A DNA stretch of 64,000 nucleotides from Aquibacillus koreensis (lineage in GTDB: Bacteria > Bacillota > Bacilli > Bacillales > Amphibacillaceae). Position 1 is the first letter of the stretch; every line of letters begins with the position of its first letter. The notes under the pieces are model-generated. The model made no database searches. It saw only the letters and a program-made list of their open reading frames with translations, and had not been told where the DNA came from. Below, piece by piece: positions 8,708 through 17,201 of this stretch. The position numbers and the translations under genes were made by a program. Where the stretch lies: contig NZ_JAOALK010000008.1 of NCBI RefSeq assembly GCF_025154055.1, positions 1-64,000 on the forward strand. Reading direction: 5' to 3'.

Positions 8708-9094
8708 ATGAAAATTATAAAGAAGATACCAGTAAAGCAAGTACTCACAGAAAAAAGTAAAGAAAGATTAAAACGTAATTTTCAAAATAATAAAAAGCAA
8801 CTTGAACAAGAGTGTCAACAACTTCTGTTTGAGCAAAAGAAACTTCAAAATAAACAAGGTGTATCAAAAGACGAAGTATATAAACGTTTTCAGTCTGAGA
8901 TTCAAAAAAGAAAAGATAAAATGAAAAGCATTGACTTTCATTTGGAACAGTTGAACATACTACCACTAGGTAGTGAAATTACAGAGGATGAAGTTGAAGC
9001 TCTTGTTGAAGTTGCAGAAGGAACCAACTGGGACGAAATCAAAAGAGATAAGGAAATCATTGTACAAGATGGTATTGTGATTCAAATTAAATAG
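8708..9094 (+). CDS. ylqD: YlqD family protein
   Basis: Conserved Bacillaceae protein of unknown function with 128 residues. It is charged and largely helical, with a predicted coiled coil in the first 90 residues (for example QLEQECQQLLFEQKKLQN). The N-terminus MKIIKKIPVKQVLTEKSK matches the B. subtilis YlqD pattern. ATG 8708 was chosen for that match; upstream codons of the open frame look non-coding and the ribosome site is weak. It lies directly before rimM with a 12-nt gap, so a link to ribosome maturation is suggested by position only. Confidence 0.88.
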   Translation: MKIIKKIPVKQVLTEKSKERLKRNFQNNKKQLEQECQQLLFEQKKLQNKQGVSKDEVYKRFQSEIQKRKDKMKSIDFHLEQLNILPLGSEITEDEVEALVEVAEGTNWDEIKRDKEIIVQDGIVIQIK

Positions 9095-9106
9095 CAGGTG
9101 AATAAT

Positions 9107-9625
9107 ATGGATGATAAATTATACAACGTTGGAAAAATAGTAAATACACATGGAATTAAAGGTGAAGTAAAAGTAATTCGTATTACTGACTTTGAAGAAC
9201 GCTTTCAAAAAGGACAACAACTTTTTTTTGTAGGAAAAGGGTCTAATGAGGTTATAGCCTTAACAGTTGCTGCTCATAGAAAACATAAGAATTTTGATTT
9301 GCTTCAATTTGAATCTTACAATTCAATAAATGAAGTAGAGCCATTTAAAGAAGGTATGTTAAAAGTCCATCACGATCAAATGGAGCCCTTAGATGAAGGT
9401 AATTACTACTATCATGAAATTATTGGGTGTAAGGTTGTAACGCAGGATGGAGACGAACTAGGTGTAATTAAAGAGATCTTAGCTCCTGGAGCAAATGATG
9501 TATGGGTAGTAAAACGTGATAATCAAAAAGATTTGCTCGTTCCTTATATTGAGGATATTGTCAAATCTGTTAATGTTAAAGAAAAGATGATTGTCATTGA
9601 GCCAATGGAAGGATTGTTAGAGTAA
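9107..9625 (+). CDS. rimM: Ribosome maturation factor RimM
   Basis: RimM binds S19 and helps mature the 30S head. The 172 residues show an N-terminal barrel ([16 protein letters not shown]) and a C-terminal PRC barrel (about 96-170, with GANDVWVV). AGGTGA lies 6 nt before ATG 9107; the GTG at 9098 is part of that ribosome site. The stop codon shares one base with the trmD start, so the two are translationally coupled. Confidence 0.96.
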   Translation: MDDKLYNVGKIVNTHGIKGEVKVIRITDFEERFQKGQQLFFVGKGSNEVIALTVAAHRKHKNFDLLQFESYNSINEVEPFKEGMLKVHHDQMEPLDEGNYYYHEIIGCKVVTQDGDELGVIKEILAPGANDVWVVKRDNQKDLLVPYIEDIVKSVNVKEKMIVIEPMEGLLE

Positions 9626-10356
9626 TGCGTGTGGACATACTGACTTTATTTCCTGAAATGTTTGAAGGTGTTTTTCAGTCTTCTATATTGAATAAAGCCC
9701 ATCAGTCTGGAGCTTTTGATTATAATTATGTGAATTTTAGAAATTACACGGAAAACAAGCATAATAAAGTCGATGATTATCCTTATGGTGGTGGTGCAGG
9801 TATGGTATTAACACCACAACCTATTTTTGATGCAGTGGAAGATCTCACCACAAAAATGGAGAAAGAGCCTCGTATCGTACTTATGTGTCCTCAAGGAGAA
9901 CCGTACACACAGAAAAAGGCATTAGAATTAGCAAAAGAAGAACACTTAGTCTTTATTTGTGGACATTATGAAGGATATGACGAACGGATCAGGCAACATC
10001 TAGTCACTGATGAAATATCTATAGGAGATTATGTTTTAACTGGTGGCGAGTTAGGTGCTATGGTTGTTATTGATAGTGTAGTAAGGTTACTACCTGGTGT
10101 CTTAGGCAATGAATCTTCCGCTCCCGAAGATTCCTTTTCACAAGGTTTACTAGAGCATCCGCATTATACAAGACCTGCGGACTTCCGAGGTATGAAAGTA
10201 CCCGAGGTATTGATGTCTGGAAACCATGCGAAAATAGAAGAATGGAGACAGCGGGAGTCACTAAAGAGAACCTTTGATCGACGGAAGGATCTATTAAAAG
10301 ATTATCCTTTTTCTGATAAACAATTAGAATGGTTAAAAAGTTTTACAGAAAGTTAA
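9625..10356 (+). CDS. trmD: tRNA (guanine-N1)-methyltransferase TrmD
   Basis: TrmD methylates G37 of tRNAs with S-adenosylmethionine, which prevents +1 frameshifting. The 243 residues have the SPOUT trefoil-knot motifs GGGAGM (about 53), [11 protein letters not shown] (about 112) and [18 protein letters not shown] 9625 overlaps the rimM stop by one base, and AAGGA lies upstream inside rimM. It is followed by the rplS promoter and leader. Confidence 0.98.
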   Translation: MRVDILTLFPEMFEGVFQSSILNKAHQSGAFDYNYVNFRNYTENKHNKVDDYPYGGGAGMVLTPQPIFDAVEDLTTKMEKEPRIVLMCPQGEPYTQKKALELAKEEHLVFICGHYEGYDERIRQHLVTDEISIGDYVLTGGELGAMVVIDSVVRLLPGVLGNESSAPEDSFSQGLLEHPHYTRPADFRGMKVPEVLMSGNHAKIEEWRQRESLKRTFDRRKDLLKDYPFSDKQLEWLKSFTES

Positions 10357-10363
10357 TTTTTGG

Positions 10364-10392
10364 TTGAATAAGTAAGCTATTTATGGTATATT
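10364..10392 (+). promoter_or_regulatory. SigA promoter for rplS, extended -10
   Basis: TTGAAT (10364-10369), a 17-bp spacer, then TATATT (10387-10392) preceded by TGG, an extended -10. The 18 bp at 10383-10400 differ at one position from the rpsB promoter at 55517-55534. The predicted first transcribed base is near the G at 10400. Confidence 0.72.
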
Positions 10393-10399
10393 AATTTTT

Positions 10400-10490
10400 G
10401 TGCTTAAGATAAGCTTAAGCCGTATAAACGATGTTCCGCTTTCTTACTTAATTATTGATATGAGCATTGGTTTGGAAGGAGTGTGACAGG
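10400..10490 (+). ncRNA. Candidate L19 (rplS) mRNA leader
   Basis: About 90 nt of untranslated leader. It begins with a perfect 7-bp hairpin (GCTTAAG / CTTAAGC, 5-nt loop) at 10402-10420. L19 leaders are known autoregulatory elements in Bacilli. The position fits, but I could not verify the consensus, so this is mainly a positional call. Confidence 0.45.
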
Positions 10491-10835
10491 ATGCAAAAAC
10501 TAATCGAAGAAGTAACAAAAGAACAACTTCGTACTGATCATCCTGATTTCCGTCCTGGTGATACTGTAAAGGTACACGTGAAGGTTGTCGAAGGTAACCG
10601 CGAGCGTATCCAGGTATTCGAAGGCGTAGTAATCAAGCGTCAAAACGGCGGAATCAGTGAAACTTTCACTGTACGTAAGATTTCTTACGGTGTTGGTGTT
10701 GAACGTACTTTCCCAGTACATTCACCGCGCCTAGATAAGATTGAAGTAAGCCGTCGTGGTAAAGTACGTCGTGCTAAACTTTACTACTTACGTGAACTAC
10801 GTGGTAAAGCTGCGCGTATTAAAGAAGTTCGATAA
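10491..10835 (+). CDS. rplS: 50S ribosomal protein L19
   Basis: Large-subunit protein at the 30S-50S interface, 114 residues. Family motifs are [16 protein letters not shown] (about 16-31), the [14 protein letters not shown] segment near 91 and the basic C-terminus. ATG 10491 has GGAAGGAG upstream. Codon use is more biased than in its neighbours, as expected for a highly expressed gene. It has its own promoter, leader and strong terminator, so it can be transcribed alone. Confidence 0.98.
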   Translation: MQKLIEEVTKEQLRTDHPDFRPGDTVKVHVKVVEGNRERIQVFEGVVIKRQNGGISETFTVRKISYGVGVERTFPVHSPRLDKIEVSRRGKVRRAKLYYLRELRGKAARIKEVR

Positions 10836-10843
10836 TGAATGTG

Positions 10844-10874
10844 AAAGGAGCTTGCATTGTCAAGCTCCTTTTTT
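10844..10874 (+). terminator. Rho-independent terminator after rplS
   Basis: AAAGGAGCTTG (10844-10854) pairs perfectly with CAAGCTCCTTT around a 6-nt loop and ends in a T-run. Confidence 0.95.
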
Positions 10875-10974
10875 CTACTTTTATTTTTAACGTACATATC
10901 ATACATTTGTTTTAAATATCGGTGAAATGAACAATAATAGATATGAGACTGTGATAGACTCGGAGGGGAAGCGG

Positions 10975-11535
10975 ATGACCCAAAAGAAAAACGAATGGTT
11001 TGATTGGATCAAAGCACTAGTAGTTGCTGGTCTTCTTGCTTTTGTAATACGTATGTTTGTCTTTGCACCTATTATCGTTGAAGGACCGTCAATGCTGCCA
11101 ACTCTAGAAGATGAAGATCATATGATTGTGAATAAATTTAGTTATCTACTTGGCGATCCAGACAGGTTTGATATTGTTGTTTTTCATGCTACATCAGAAA
11201 AGGATTATATTAAACGTGTCATTGGTTTACCTGGAGAAACGGTGGAGGTCAAGGACGATACACTGTTCATAAATGGCGAAAAGGTAGAAGAAAAATTTCT
11301 AGAAGAAAAGAAAAAAGAATTAGCGAATAACCAAGTATATACGTTTGATTTTACGTTAGAAGATATACCTGGTGCGTCTCTAACTATTCCTGATGATCAC
11401 ATCTTGGTATTAGGTGATAATAGAACAAATTCTACAGATAGTAGGTTGTTGGGTCTTATCTCTTACGATCAACTAGTTGGTAAAACTAGTTTCATTTATT
11501 GGCCGCTTGATCGTATAGGAATCATAAAAGAATAG
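10975..11535 (+). CDS. lepB: Type I signal peptidase
   Basis: Membrane protease that removes signal peptides from secreted proteins outside the membrane. The 186 residues have one N-terminal membrane anchor (about 13-31). The catalytic serine is Ser39 in EGPSMLPT and the general-base lysine is Lys80 in DYIKRVIGLPGE; GDNRTNSTDSR is the conserved C-terminal box. ATG 10975 has GGAGGGG upstream; a longer start at 10927 is possible but poorly supported. B. subtilis has no signal peptidase between rplS and rbgA, but some other Bacillaceae do. Confidence 0.95.
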   Translation: MTQKKNEWFDWIKALVVAGLLAFVIRMFVFAPIIVEGPSMLPTLEDEDHMIVNKFSYLLGDPDRFDIVVFHATSEKDYIKRVIGLPGETVEVKDDTLFINGEKVEEKFLEEKKKELANNQVYTFDFTLEDIPGASLTIPDDHILVLGDNRTNSTDSRLLGLISYDQLVGKTSFIYWPLDRIGIIKE

Positions 11536-11544
11536 GATGATAAT

Positions 11545-12390
11545 ATGACGATTCAATGGTTTCCTGGACATATGGCTAAAGCCAAAAGACAAGTACAAGA
11601 AAAGTTGAAACTTGTTGACTTTGTTATTGAGCTTGTAGATGCCAGAGCTCCAGAGTCTTCACAAAATCCAATGCTCCATCAAGTTTTACAAGAAAAACCA
11701 AAGATGATAGTGTTAATGAAAAAGGACTTAGCTGATCCAATCCAAACAGAAGCTTGGATACAGACATATAAAACTAAAGATATACCAGCAATAGCAGTTG
11801 ATGTCCAACAAAAGCAAGACATCCAACAAGTGATTTCTTTGGCAAAAGAAATGGGTAAAGCGAAACTTGAAAAGATGATCAAGAAAGGAATACGTCCACG
11901 TCCGGCAAGAGCTATGATCATTGGTATTCCAAACGTAGGTAAATCTACATTGATCAATCGGCTAGCGAATAAAAAGATAGCGAAGACAGGTGATCGACCG
12001 GGAGTTACAACGAGTCAACAATGGATTAAAGTGAAAAAGGATTTTGAGTTATTAGATACACCAGGTATTTTGTGGCCAAAGTTTGAAGATCAGCAAGTTG
12101 GCTATCGGTTGGCTGCCATTGGTACGATCAAAGACCAAATTCTATCCTTACAGGATATTGCAGCTTTTGCCATTACCTATTTACAACAACATTATCCAGC
12201 GATATTAGAATCTCGTTTTCAAATTTCACATAATCAAGAGGATATGGCTGAAATATTTGAAGAAATAGGCAGACTCAGAGGGTGTCTAGAAAGTGGCGGA
12301 AAAATCAACTATGAAAAGACAGCGGATATCATTATAAGGGATTTACGATCTGGTAGAATAGGACGCGTTACACTTGAAAAACCAGCATAA
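11545..12390 (+). CDS. rbgA: Ribosome biogenesis GTPase RbgA (YlqF)
   Basis: RbgA drives late 50S assembly. The 281 residues show the circularly permuted GTPase order: the G4-type motif MKKDLAD (about 58) comes before G1 GIPNVGKST (about 127) and G3 DTPGILWP (about 172). The N-terminus IQWFPGHMAKAKRQ is typical. The start is ATG 11545 with AGGATGA upstream. It lies between lepB and rnhB and ends at a terminator. Confidence 0.97.
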   Translation: MTIQWFPGHMAKAKRQVQEKLKLVDFVIELVDARAPESSQNPMLHQVLQEKPKMIVLMKKDLADPIQTEAWIQTYKTKDIPAIAVDVQQKQDIQQVISLAKEMGKAKLEKMIKKGIRPRPARAMIIGIPNVGKSTLINRLANKKIAKTGDRPGVTTSQQWIKVKKDFELLDTPGILWPKFEDQQVGYRLAAIGTIKDQILSLQDIAAFAITYLQQHYPAILESRFQISHNQEDMAEIFEEIGRLRGCLESGGKINYEKTADIIIRDLRSGRIGRVTLEKPA

Positions 12391-12394
12391 AAAG

Positions 12395-12426
12395 AAGGCA
12401 TTCCTTGCGAGTGCCTTTATTTTTTT
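12395..12426 (+). terminator. Rho-independent terminator after rbgA
   Basis: AAGGCA (12395-12400) pairs with TGCCTT (12412-12417), extendable by two pairs, followed by TTTTTTT at 12420-12426. Confidence 0.85.
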
Positions 12427-12511
12427 GTGGGAAGGAATGGTATGTTAAAGCAAATAAGCTTAATTTGGCTAGGCCATTTCCGATATAATAATATAGAGGG
12501 AGTTGTTACAG

Positions 12512-13291
12512 GTGGGGAAACAATTAACGATTTCAGAAATTAATAGTTACTTAAATAGTCAACAAGAGATATCAGAAAATGAATTAGAGCAATTAAAGTT
12601 AGATAAACGAACAGGTGTGCAAAAACTATTAGAACGTTATGAGCGGAATAAAGAAAAACAACAAAAAATGCGCCAGAAGTTTAATGCGATGTTAACGTAT
12701 GAGCAAACCCAATATGATCTAGGTAATACGATGATTGCCGGTATTGATGAAGCAGGTCGCGGGCCATTAGCTGGTCCCGTAGTAGCGGCATCTGTCATTT
12801 TACATAAAGATTTTTACTTACCTGGACTAAATGATTCCAAACAGCTTAGTAAGAAGGCTAGAGAGGCATACTACGACATTATAACTAACGAATCAATTGC
12901 ATACGGTGTTGGACTTATTCATAGTTCAGAAATTGATCAAATCAATATATTTAACGCCACAAAAAAGGCAATGAAAACATCCATTCACCAACTTGGAATT
13001 TTGCCAGATCATGTATTAATCGACGCAGTCCAACTAGATTCGTTACCATGTACATCTGAGTCTATTATCAAAGGTGACCAGAAGAGTATTTCAATTGCTG
13101 CAGCAAGCATTCTTGCGAAAGTGACACGGGATAGATTTATGATGGAATTACATAATAAATATCCACAATACAATTTTGCATCCAATATGGGCTACGGTAC
13201 GAAAGAACATATGCAAGCGTTGAACGAACATGGTGTTACCGAATACCATAGAAAATCATTTTCACCAGTTGGAGAGTTGGCTAAAGCATAA
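12512..13291 (+). CDS. rnhB: Ribonuclease HII
   Basis: RNase HII cuts RNA in RNA-DNA hybrids and single ribonucleotides in DNA. The 259 residues have the signature GIDEAGRGPLAGPVVAA with Asp79 and Glu80, and Asp171 in VLIDA. An N-terminal helical extension of about 70 residues is typical of Bacillus RnhB. GTG 12512 lies 9 nt after AGAGGGAG; TTG 12503 is too close to that site. An AT-rich promoter-like stretch (TATAATAATAT, 12484-12494) precedes it, but no good -35 was found. Confidence 0.97.
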   Translation: MGKQLTISEINSYLNSQQEISENELEQLKLDKRTGVQKLLERYERNKEKQQKMRQKFNAMLTYEQTQYDLGNTMIAGIDEAGRGPLAGPVVAASVILHKDFYLPGLNDSKQLSKKAREAYYDIITNESIAYGVGLIHSSEIDQINIFNATKKAMKTSIHQLGILPDHVLIDAVQLDSLPCTSESIIKGDQKSISIAAASILAKVTRDRFMMELHNKYPQYNFASNMGYGTKEHMQALNEHGVTEYHRKSFSPVGELAKA

Positions 13292-13332
13292 GTAGGTGAG
13301 GAGTTAGCCTTTAGAGGATAGGAGGAACTTGT

Positions 13333-15168
13333 ATGTTAGGGCAAAATATATTTTCATCCGGATTGAATCAAGCTTTATCTAATCAACCTATTGCTAATTC
13401 GTTTGGACAACTTAGGCCAGGTCAGATTTTATCAGGCAAGGTCCTCGAACTATATCCTAATCAGCGGGCGACAATATTATTAGGGGGCAAGCCTTTTGTT
13501 GCACAATTAGAAGCATCTATAAGCGTACTAAATAGCTATTGGTTCCAGGTACAGTCTACCGGCCAAGTAATACGACTCAAAGTAATGGCCGATAAGCCGT
13601 TATCAGATAAAAACAAGGCAGAAACATTATTAAGAGAAATGGGAATTGCACTTACAAAAGAAAACCAATCGTTCATAAATCAGCTATTGCAGCGTAACAT
13701 TTCTTTTACAAAAGATCATCTGAAACCTGTGTTTGATTTGTTAGTAAAACAAGAAGAAAAAGAATTAGCCAAGCAAGTTTTATTAGAGATGATTAAACGT
13801 GACTTACCGATTACAAAAAATGTATTTGACAGTCTAATGAACAACCAGACTAATAGTTTTTCAGCACAAATTAAAGATCTTTCTGCACAATTGACTAAAT
13901 TAGAAAGTAGGTCCCTACTTGAAAATTCACTCCTAAATAGACTAAATAAGTTTACCTCTTCAGCCAAAAATGAATCTGTCCAGAGCAGCTTCCTTCCTTT
14001 TTTAACTAGTGGGAATGATGTAAGTCAACTTGTTTATACAATTGTAAATAAGGCTGGACTTTTTCAAGGTACTATTGATGAGTGGAGCGAAGCGTGGGAT
14101 ATGTGGAAACTTCGACATGAAACTACTGCTACCCAGATGGAACCAACTACACATGGAAGACAAAACCTTCCAATAACAACTGACAAGGACCAATTCGATC
14201 AAGCTTTGTTGAAATTATATAACAGTCAAATTCCTATAGACGCTAAAATGAAGGGTCTGTTTATCCAGTTATTGAGTCAACTAAATTCAAACGTAGAAAA
14301 CTCACAATATATGAAACAACTACAAGGTATGTTTCAACAAAAAAATGTAATGAAGAAGGTTCAATATGTGTTAAGTGATAAGGAAGCTCAATTGCTACAA
14401 AAGTGGACGAAAGACCCTACCCTAGATCGTTCTCATGTAGTACTCCCTATATTAGACAAACTTGCATCCAAACAGTTAACAGTGGAGCAAGAGAAGACTC
14501 TTTTAGAATTGGTGAACGTAGGAACGAAACAACCAAATACGATGCAGGAAACAAGAGGGCAATTTCTGTATCTATTAAAACAAACTCTCTACTTTACCGG
14601 ATACGATCATGAGCATGTAAGCTTACAAGACAAAACAAATACTGGGAATCAACACACAATGAAGAGCTTGCTTTTGCAAATGTTTCAACAAGGGGACCGT
14701 CCTTTTATGGATCGTCTCGAACAATTTCTCCACTCTATAAACGGGGCGCACATACAATCGGTGCAAGAGCATGGGTCCATGCTTCACACGGCTATTCAAA
14801 TTCCTGGAGAAAAGTTAGGGTTATATCGGGATATTAAGATAGAGGCTGAAAGTAGGAAAGATGAATCAAGCAAGATTAACCCTGATTATTGTAGAGTTCA
14901 TTTTTACTTAGAATTGAACAACATAGGAGAAACAGTAATTGATATGTTGGTACAAAAAAGGGTTGTGAGGCTAACGGTTTATAATAACACAGAACAGTTG
15001 ACTTCCATTCTTTCAACATTTAAGCCACTACTACAATCAGGATTAGAGAAAGTAGATTATCATTTGTCATCTGTCCAATGGAAACGTTTCGAAGCTACCA
15101 ATCAATTAACTGACTCTAAACCAAAAGAATCGAATCATTTTGGACAAGGAGTGGATTTTCGAATATGA
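13333..15168 (+). CDS. ylqG: YlqG-like protein with FliK-like C-terminal region
   Basis: Large protein of 611 residues, longer than B. subtilis YlqG as remembered, glutamine- and leucine-rich and without a signal peptide. It occupies the ylqG position between rnhB and ylqH-sucC. The segment around 520-600 (for example ELNNIGETVIDMLVQK followed by a helix ending VDYHLSSVQW) resembles the C-terminal fold of FliK hook-length proteins. ATG 13333 has GGATAGGAGG upstream. The next gene overlaps by 4 nt and resembles the FlhB tail, so the pair mirrors FliK-FlhB. The actual function is unknown; the FliK link is my inference. Confidence 0.75.
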   Translation: MLGQNIFSSGLNQALSNQPIANSFGQLRPGQILSGKVLELYPNQRATILLGGKPFVAQLEASISVLNSYWFQVQSTGQVIRLKVMADKPLSDKNKAETLLREMGIALTKENQSFINQLLQRNISFTKDHLKPVFDLLVKQEEKELAKQVLLEMIKRDLPITKNVFDSLMNNQTNSFSAQIKDLSAQLTKLESRSLLENSLLNRLNKFTSSAKNESVQSSFLPFLTSGNDVSQLVYTIVNKAGLFQGTIDEWSEAWDMWKLRHETTATQMEPTTHGRQNLPITTDKDQFDQALLKLYNSQIPIDAKMKGLFIQLLSQLNSNVENSQYMKQLQGMFQQKNVMKKVQYVLSDKEAQLLQKWTKDPTLDRSHVVLPILDKLASKQLTVEQEKTLLELVNVGTKQPNTMQETRGQFLYLLKQTLYFTGYDHEHVSLQDKTNTGNQHTMKSLLLQMFQQGDRPFMDRLEQFLHSINGAHIQSVQEHGSMLHTAIQIPGEKLGLYRDIKIEAESRKDESSKINPDYCRVHFYLELNNIGETVIDMLVQKRVVRLTVYNNTEQLTSILSTFKPLLQSGLEKVDYHLSSVQWKRFEATNQLTDSKPKESNHFGQGVDFRI

Positions 15169-15455
15169 ATGAACCGAAAAGAAATAGAAAGGCAGTAGCG
15201 TTAAAATACGATCAAGAGCATGATGTAGCGCCTAAAATAACAGCAAGTGGGAAAGGCTATGTTGCGGAGACAATTATTCAGAAAGCGGAGGAGAATAATG
15301 TTGCTATCCAGGAGGACCCAACACTAGTTCACTTACTCTCTCAATTAAATGTAAATGAAAAGATACCAGAAGAGTTATATCTAGCTGTTGCGGAAGTATT
15401 TGCTTTTATCTATCACGTAGATCAAGAAGCAGATAAAACAAAACATAAACGATGA
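15165..15455 (+). CDS. ylqH: FlhB cytoplasmic-domain-like protein YlqH
   Basis: Protein of 96 residues that aligns with the C-terminal part of FlhB after its autocleavage site: compare AVALKYDQEHDVAPKITASG here with AIAIKYDEEKADAPYVVAKG in this window's FlhB. The NPTH cleavage motif and membrane helices are absent, so it is a free-standing tail domain. ATG 15165 overlaps the ylqG stop by 4 nt (ATGA), so the two are translated together. In FlhB this domain senses FliK; YlqG may be its partner here. Its role in Bacillus is not established. Confidence 0.88.
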   Translation: MNEPKRNRKAVALKYDQEHDVAPKITASGKGYVAETIIQKAEENNVAIQEDPTLVHLLSQLNVNEKIPEELYLAVAEVFAFIYHVDQEADKTKHKR

Positions 15456-15510
15456 GAAATGTTTGATGAAGTGTGACGCAATGCAAAGATAATGAGTGAA
15501 TACAACGTAA

Positions 15511-15733
15511 GCGGTCATCAGATCCCTTATTTTGCTGTTTTTGGCCATTTTTGAATCTGAGCGGTCGTACAGTACGCTATTTTAACAAAATGCCATCGAA
15601 ATCAGTGCGATTATGGCAAATAACGGATCTGGTGACCACAAAATTTTGATAATCTTGTATTTTAGACAAATAAGGGATCTCATGACCGCCAAGAAGCTCC
15701 TTCGCTTTTTAGCGGTCATCAGATCTCTTATTT
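15511..15733. repeat. Cluster of 22-bp palindromic intergenic repeats
   Basis: The unit GCGGTCATCAGATCCCTTAT plus TT occurs at 15511-15533 (+), with a diverged copy at 15561-15583 (+), then 15618-15639 (-), 15668-15689 (-) and 15712-15733 (+). Good copies differ by one to three bases. Alternating orientation means neighbouring units can fold together. Between them lie TGCCAT...ATGGCA, a further inverted pair. No transposase is present, so this looks like a small non-autonomous repeat element, possibly several nested insertions. Confidence 0.8.
15668..15733. repeat. Long hairpin formed by two repeat copies
   Basis: The minus copy at 15668-15689 and the plus copy at 15712-15733 pair over 22 bp with one mismatch and one G-T wobble, around a 22-nt loop. 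It would be a very stable structure in RNA from either strand and might end ylqH transcripts, but it lacks a T-tract. Confidence 0.75.
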
Positions 15734-15901
15734 ACATAATAATCCCAGATTAGCCTCAAAAAGTAGAAAGAATCAAACATACCTTGTAACTTTATTTAGT
15801 GAGACTATGCAAAAACTATTCATAAAGACCGAAATAAAAGTCATTGATTGATTAAAACAAGCGAAATTTTCAAATCATTTCGAAATATTAAATGTAATTT
15901 G

Positions 15902-15931
15902 TGGACAATTTGCGACTATTTTTTATACAAT
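15902..15931 (+). promoter_or_regulatory. SigA promoter for sucCD
   Basis: TGGACA (15902-15907) is followed by TATACA at 16-bp spacing or TACAAT (15926-15931) at 18-bp spacing, about 35 nt before sucC. No CcpA box was recognised. Confidence 0.6.
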
Positions 15932-15966
15932 GAATTTGCAGTGATTAATTGATGGGAGGATGGAAC

Positions 15967-17127
15967 ATGAACATTCACGAGTATCAAGGCAAAGAAATTT
16001 TGCGAAAATACGGTGTTGCAGTACCAAATGGCCGTGTTGCATATACAGTTGAAGAAGCTGTAGAAGCTGCAAAAGACCTAGGAACTGCTGTATCTGTAGT
16101 TAAGGCTCAAATCCACGCTGGCGGAAGGGGAAAAGCTGGTGGTGTTAAAGTAGCTAAAAACTTAGATGAAGTTCGTACATATGCTGACGAGATTCTTGGT
16201 AAGACATTGGTTACACATCAAACGGGTCCACAAGGTAAAGAAGTAAAGCGTTTACTAATTGAAGAAGGTTGCGATATCAAACAAGAATACTATGTTGGTT
16301 TAGTGTTGGATAGAGCTACTTCAAGAGTGACCATGATGGCATCGGAAGAAGGCGGTACAGAAATTGAAGAAGTTGCCGAAAAGACGCCTGAGAAAATCTT
16401 TAAAGAGGTTATAGATCCAGTAACCGGATTATTACCTTACCAAGCAAGAAGATTGGCTTTTAATATTAATATTCCGAAAGAATATCTTTCCAAAGCAGTG
16501 AAGTTTATGCTTGGATTATATCAAGTCTTTGTTGAAAAAGATTGTTCTATCGCAGAAATCAATCCTTTGGTTACTACTGGGGATGGGAATGTCTTAGCAC
16601 TTGATGCAAAGTTTAACTTTGATGATAATGCTTTGTTCCGTCAAAAAGATATTCAAGAATTTCGTGATCTAGATGAAGAAGATGAAAAAGAAATTGAAGC
16701 ATCAAAATATGACCTAAGCTATGTAGCTCTAGATGGGAATATTGGGTGTATGGTAAATGGTGCAGGTCTTGCAATGGCTACTATGGATATTATTAAGCAC
16801 TATGGCGGAGAACCCGCTAACTTCCTTGACGTTGGGGGCGGTGCAACAACAGAAAAAGTTACAGAAGCCTTTAAAATTATTTTGTCAGATTCAAATGTTA
16901 AAGGTATTTTAGTTAATATCTTTGGTGGAATTATGAAATGTGACGTCATTGCAGAAGGTGTAGTACAAGCTACGAAACAAGTAGGTCTAGAAATACCTTT
17001 AGTTGTGCGTCTAGAAGGAACGAATGTGGACTTAGGTAAGAAGATCCTTGCTGAATCTGGGTTAAACATAACAGCTGCAGAATCAATGGCAGATGGTGCA
17101 GAAAAAATCGTTTCCTTAGTTAAATAA
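15967..17127 (+). CDS. sucC: Succinyl-CoA synthetase beta subunit
   Basis: The beta subunit carries the ATP-grasp nucleotide site of the citric-acid-cycle enzyme that converts succinyl-CoA to succinate with NTP synthesis. 386 residues, with the canonical start [17 protein letters not shown], the grasp segment [16 protein letters not shown] and the C-terminal flavodoxin-like domain ([13 protein letters not shown]). ATG 15967 follows GGGAGGATGG; two upstream in-frame starts overlap that ribosome site. sucD follows after 74 bp. Confidence 0.98.
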   Translation: MNIHEYQGKEILRKYGVAVPNGRVAYTVEEAVEAAKDLGTAVSVVKAQIHAGGRGKAGGVKVAKNLDEVRTYADEILGKTLVTHQTGPQGKEVKRLLIEEGCDIKQEYYVGLVLDRATSRVTMMASEEGGTEIEEVAEKTPEKIFKEVIDPVTGLLPYQARRLAFNINIPKEYLSKAVKFMLGLYQVFVEKDCSIAEINPLVTTGDGNVLALDAKFNFDDNALFRQKDIQEFRDLDEEDEKEIEASKYDLSYVALDGNIGCMVNGAGLAMATMDIIKHYGGEPANFLDVGGGATTEKVTEAFKIILSDSNVKGILVNIFGGIMKCDVIAEGVVQATKQVGLEIPLVVRLEGTNVDLGKKILAESGLNITAAESMADGAEKIVSLVK

Positions 17128-17201
17128 GAATAAGTCACCTGATAGGATTCACGAGAAATCCTAACAACTTCATAGTCGATAAAAAGGGAGGACGGACATT
17201 C

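Larger units (their letters stand above)
15456..15966. other. 511-bp intergenic region with palindromic repeats and sucC promoter
   Basis: No ORF with coding character was seen. The left half holds five related 22-23-bp repeats in both orientations (see the repeat entry). The right half (15734-15900) is AT-rich with no feature I can name, and the sucC promoter lies at its end. Confidence 0.7.

Noticed and set aside
15511-15733. CRISPR array
   Set aside because: Repeats alternate in orientation, spacers are irregular and partly related, and no cas genes are in the window.
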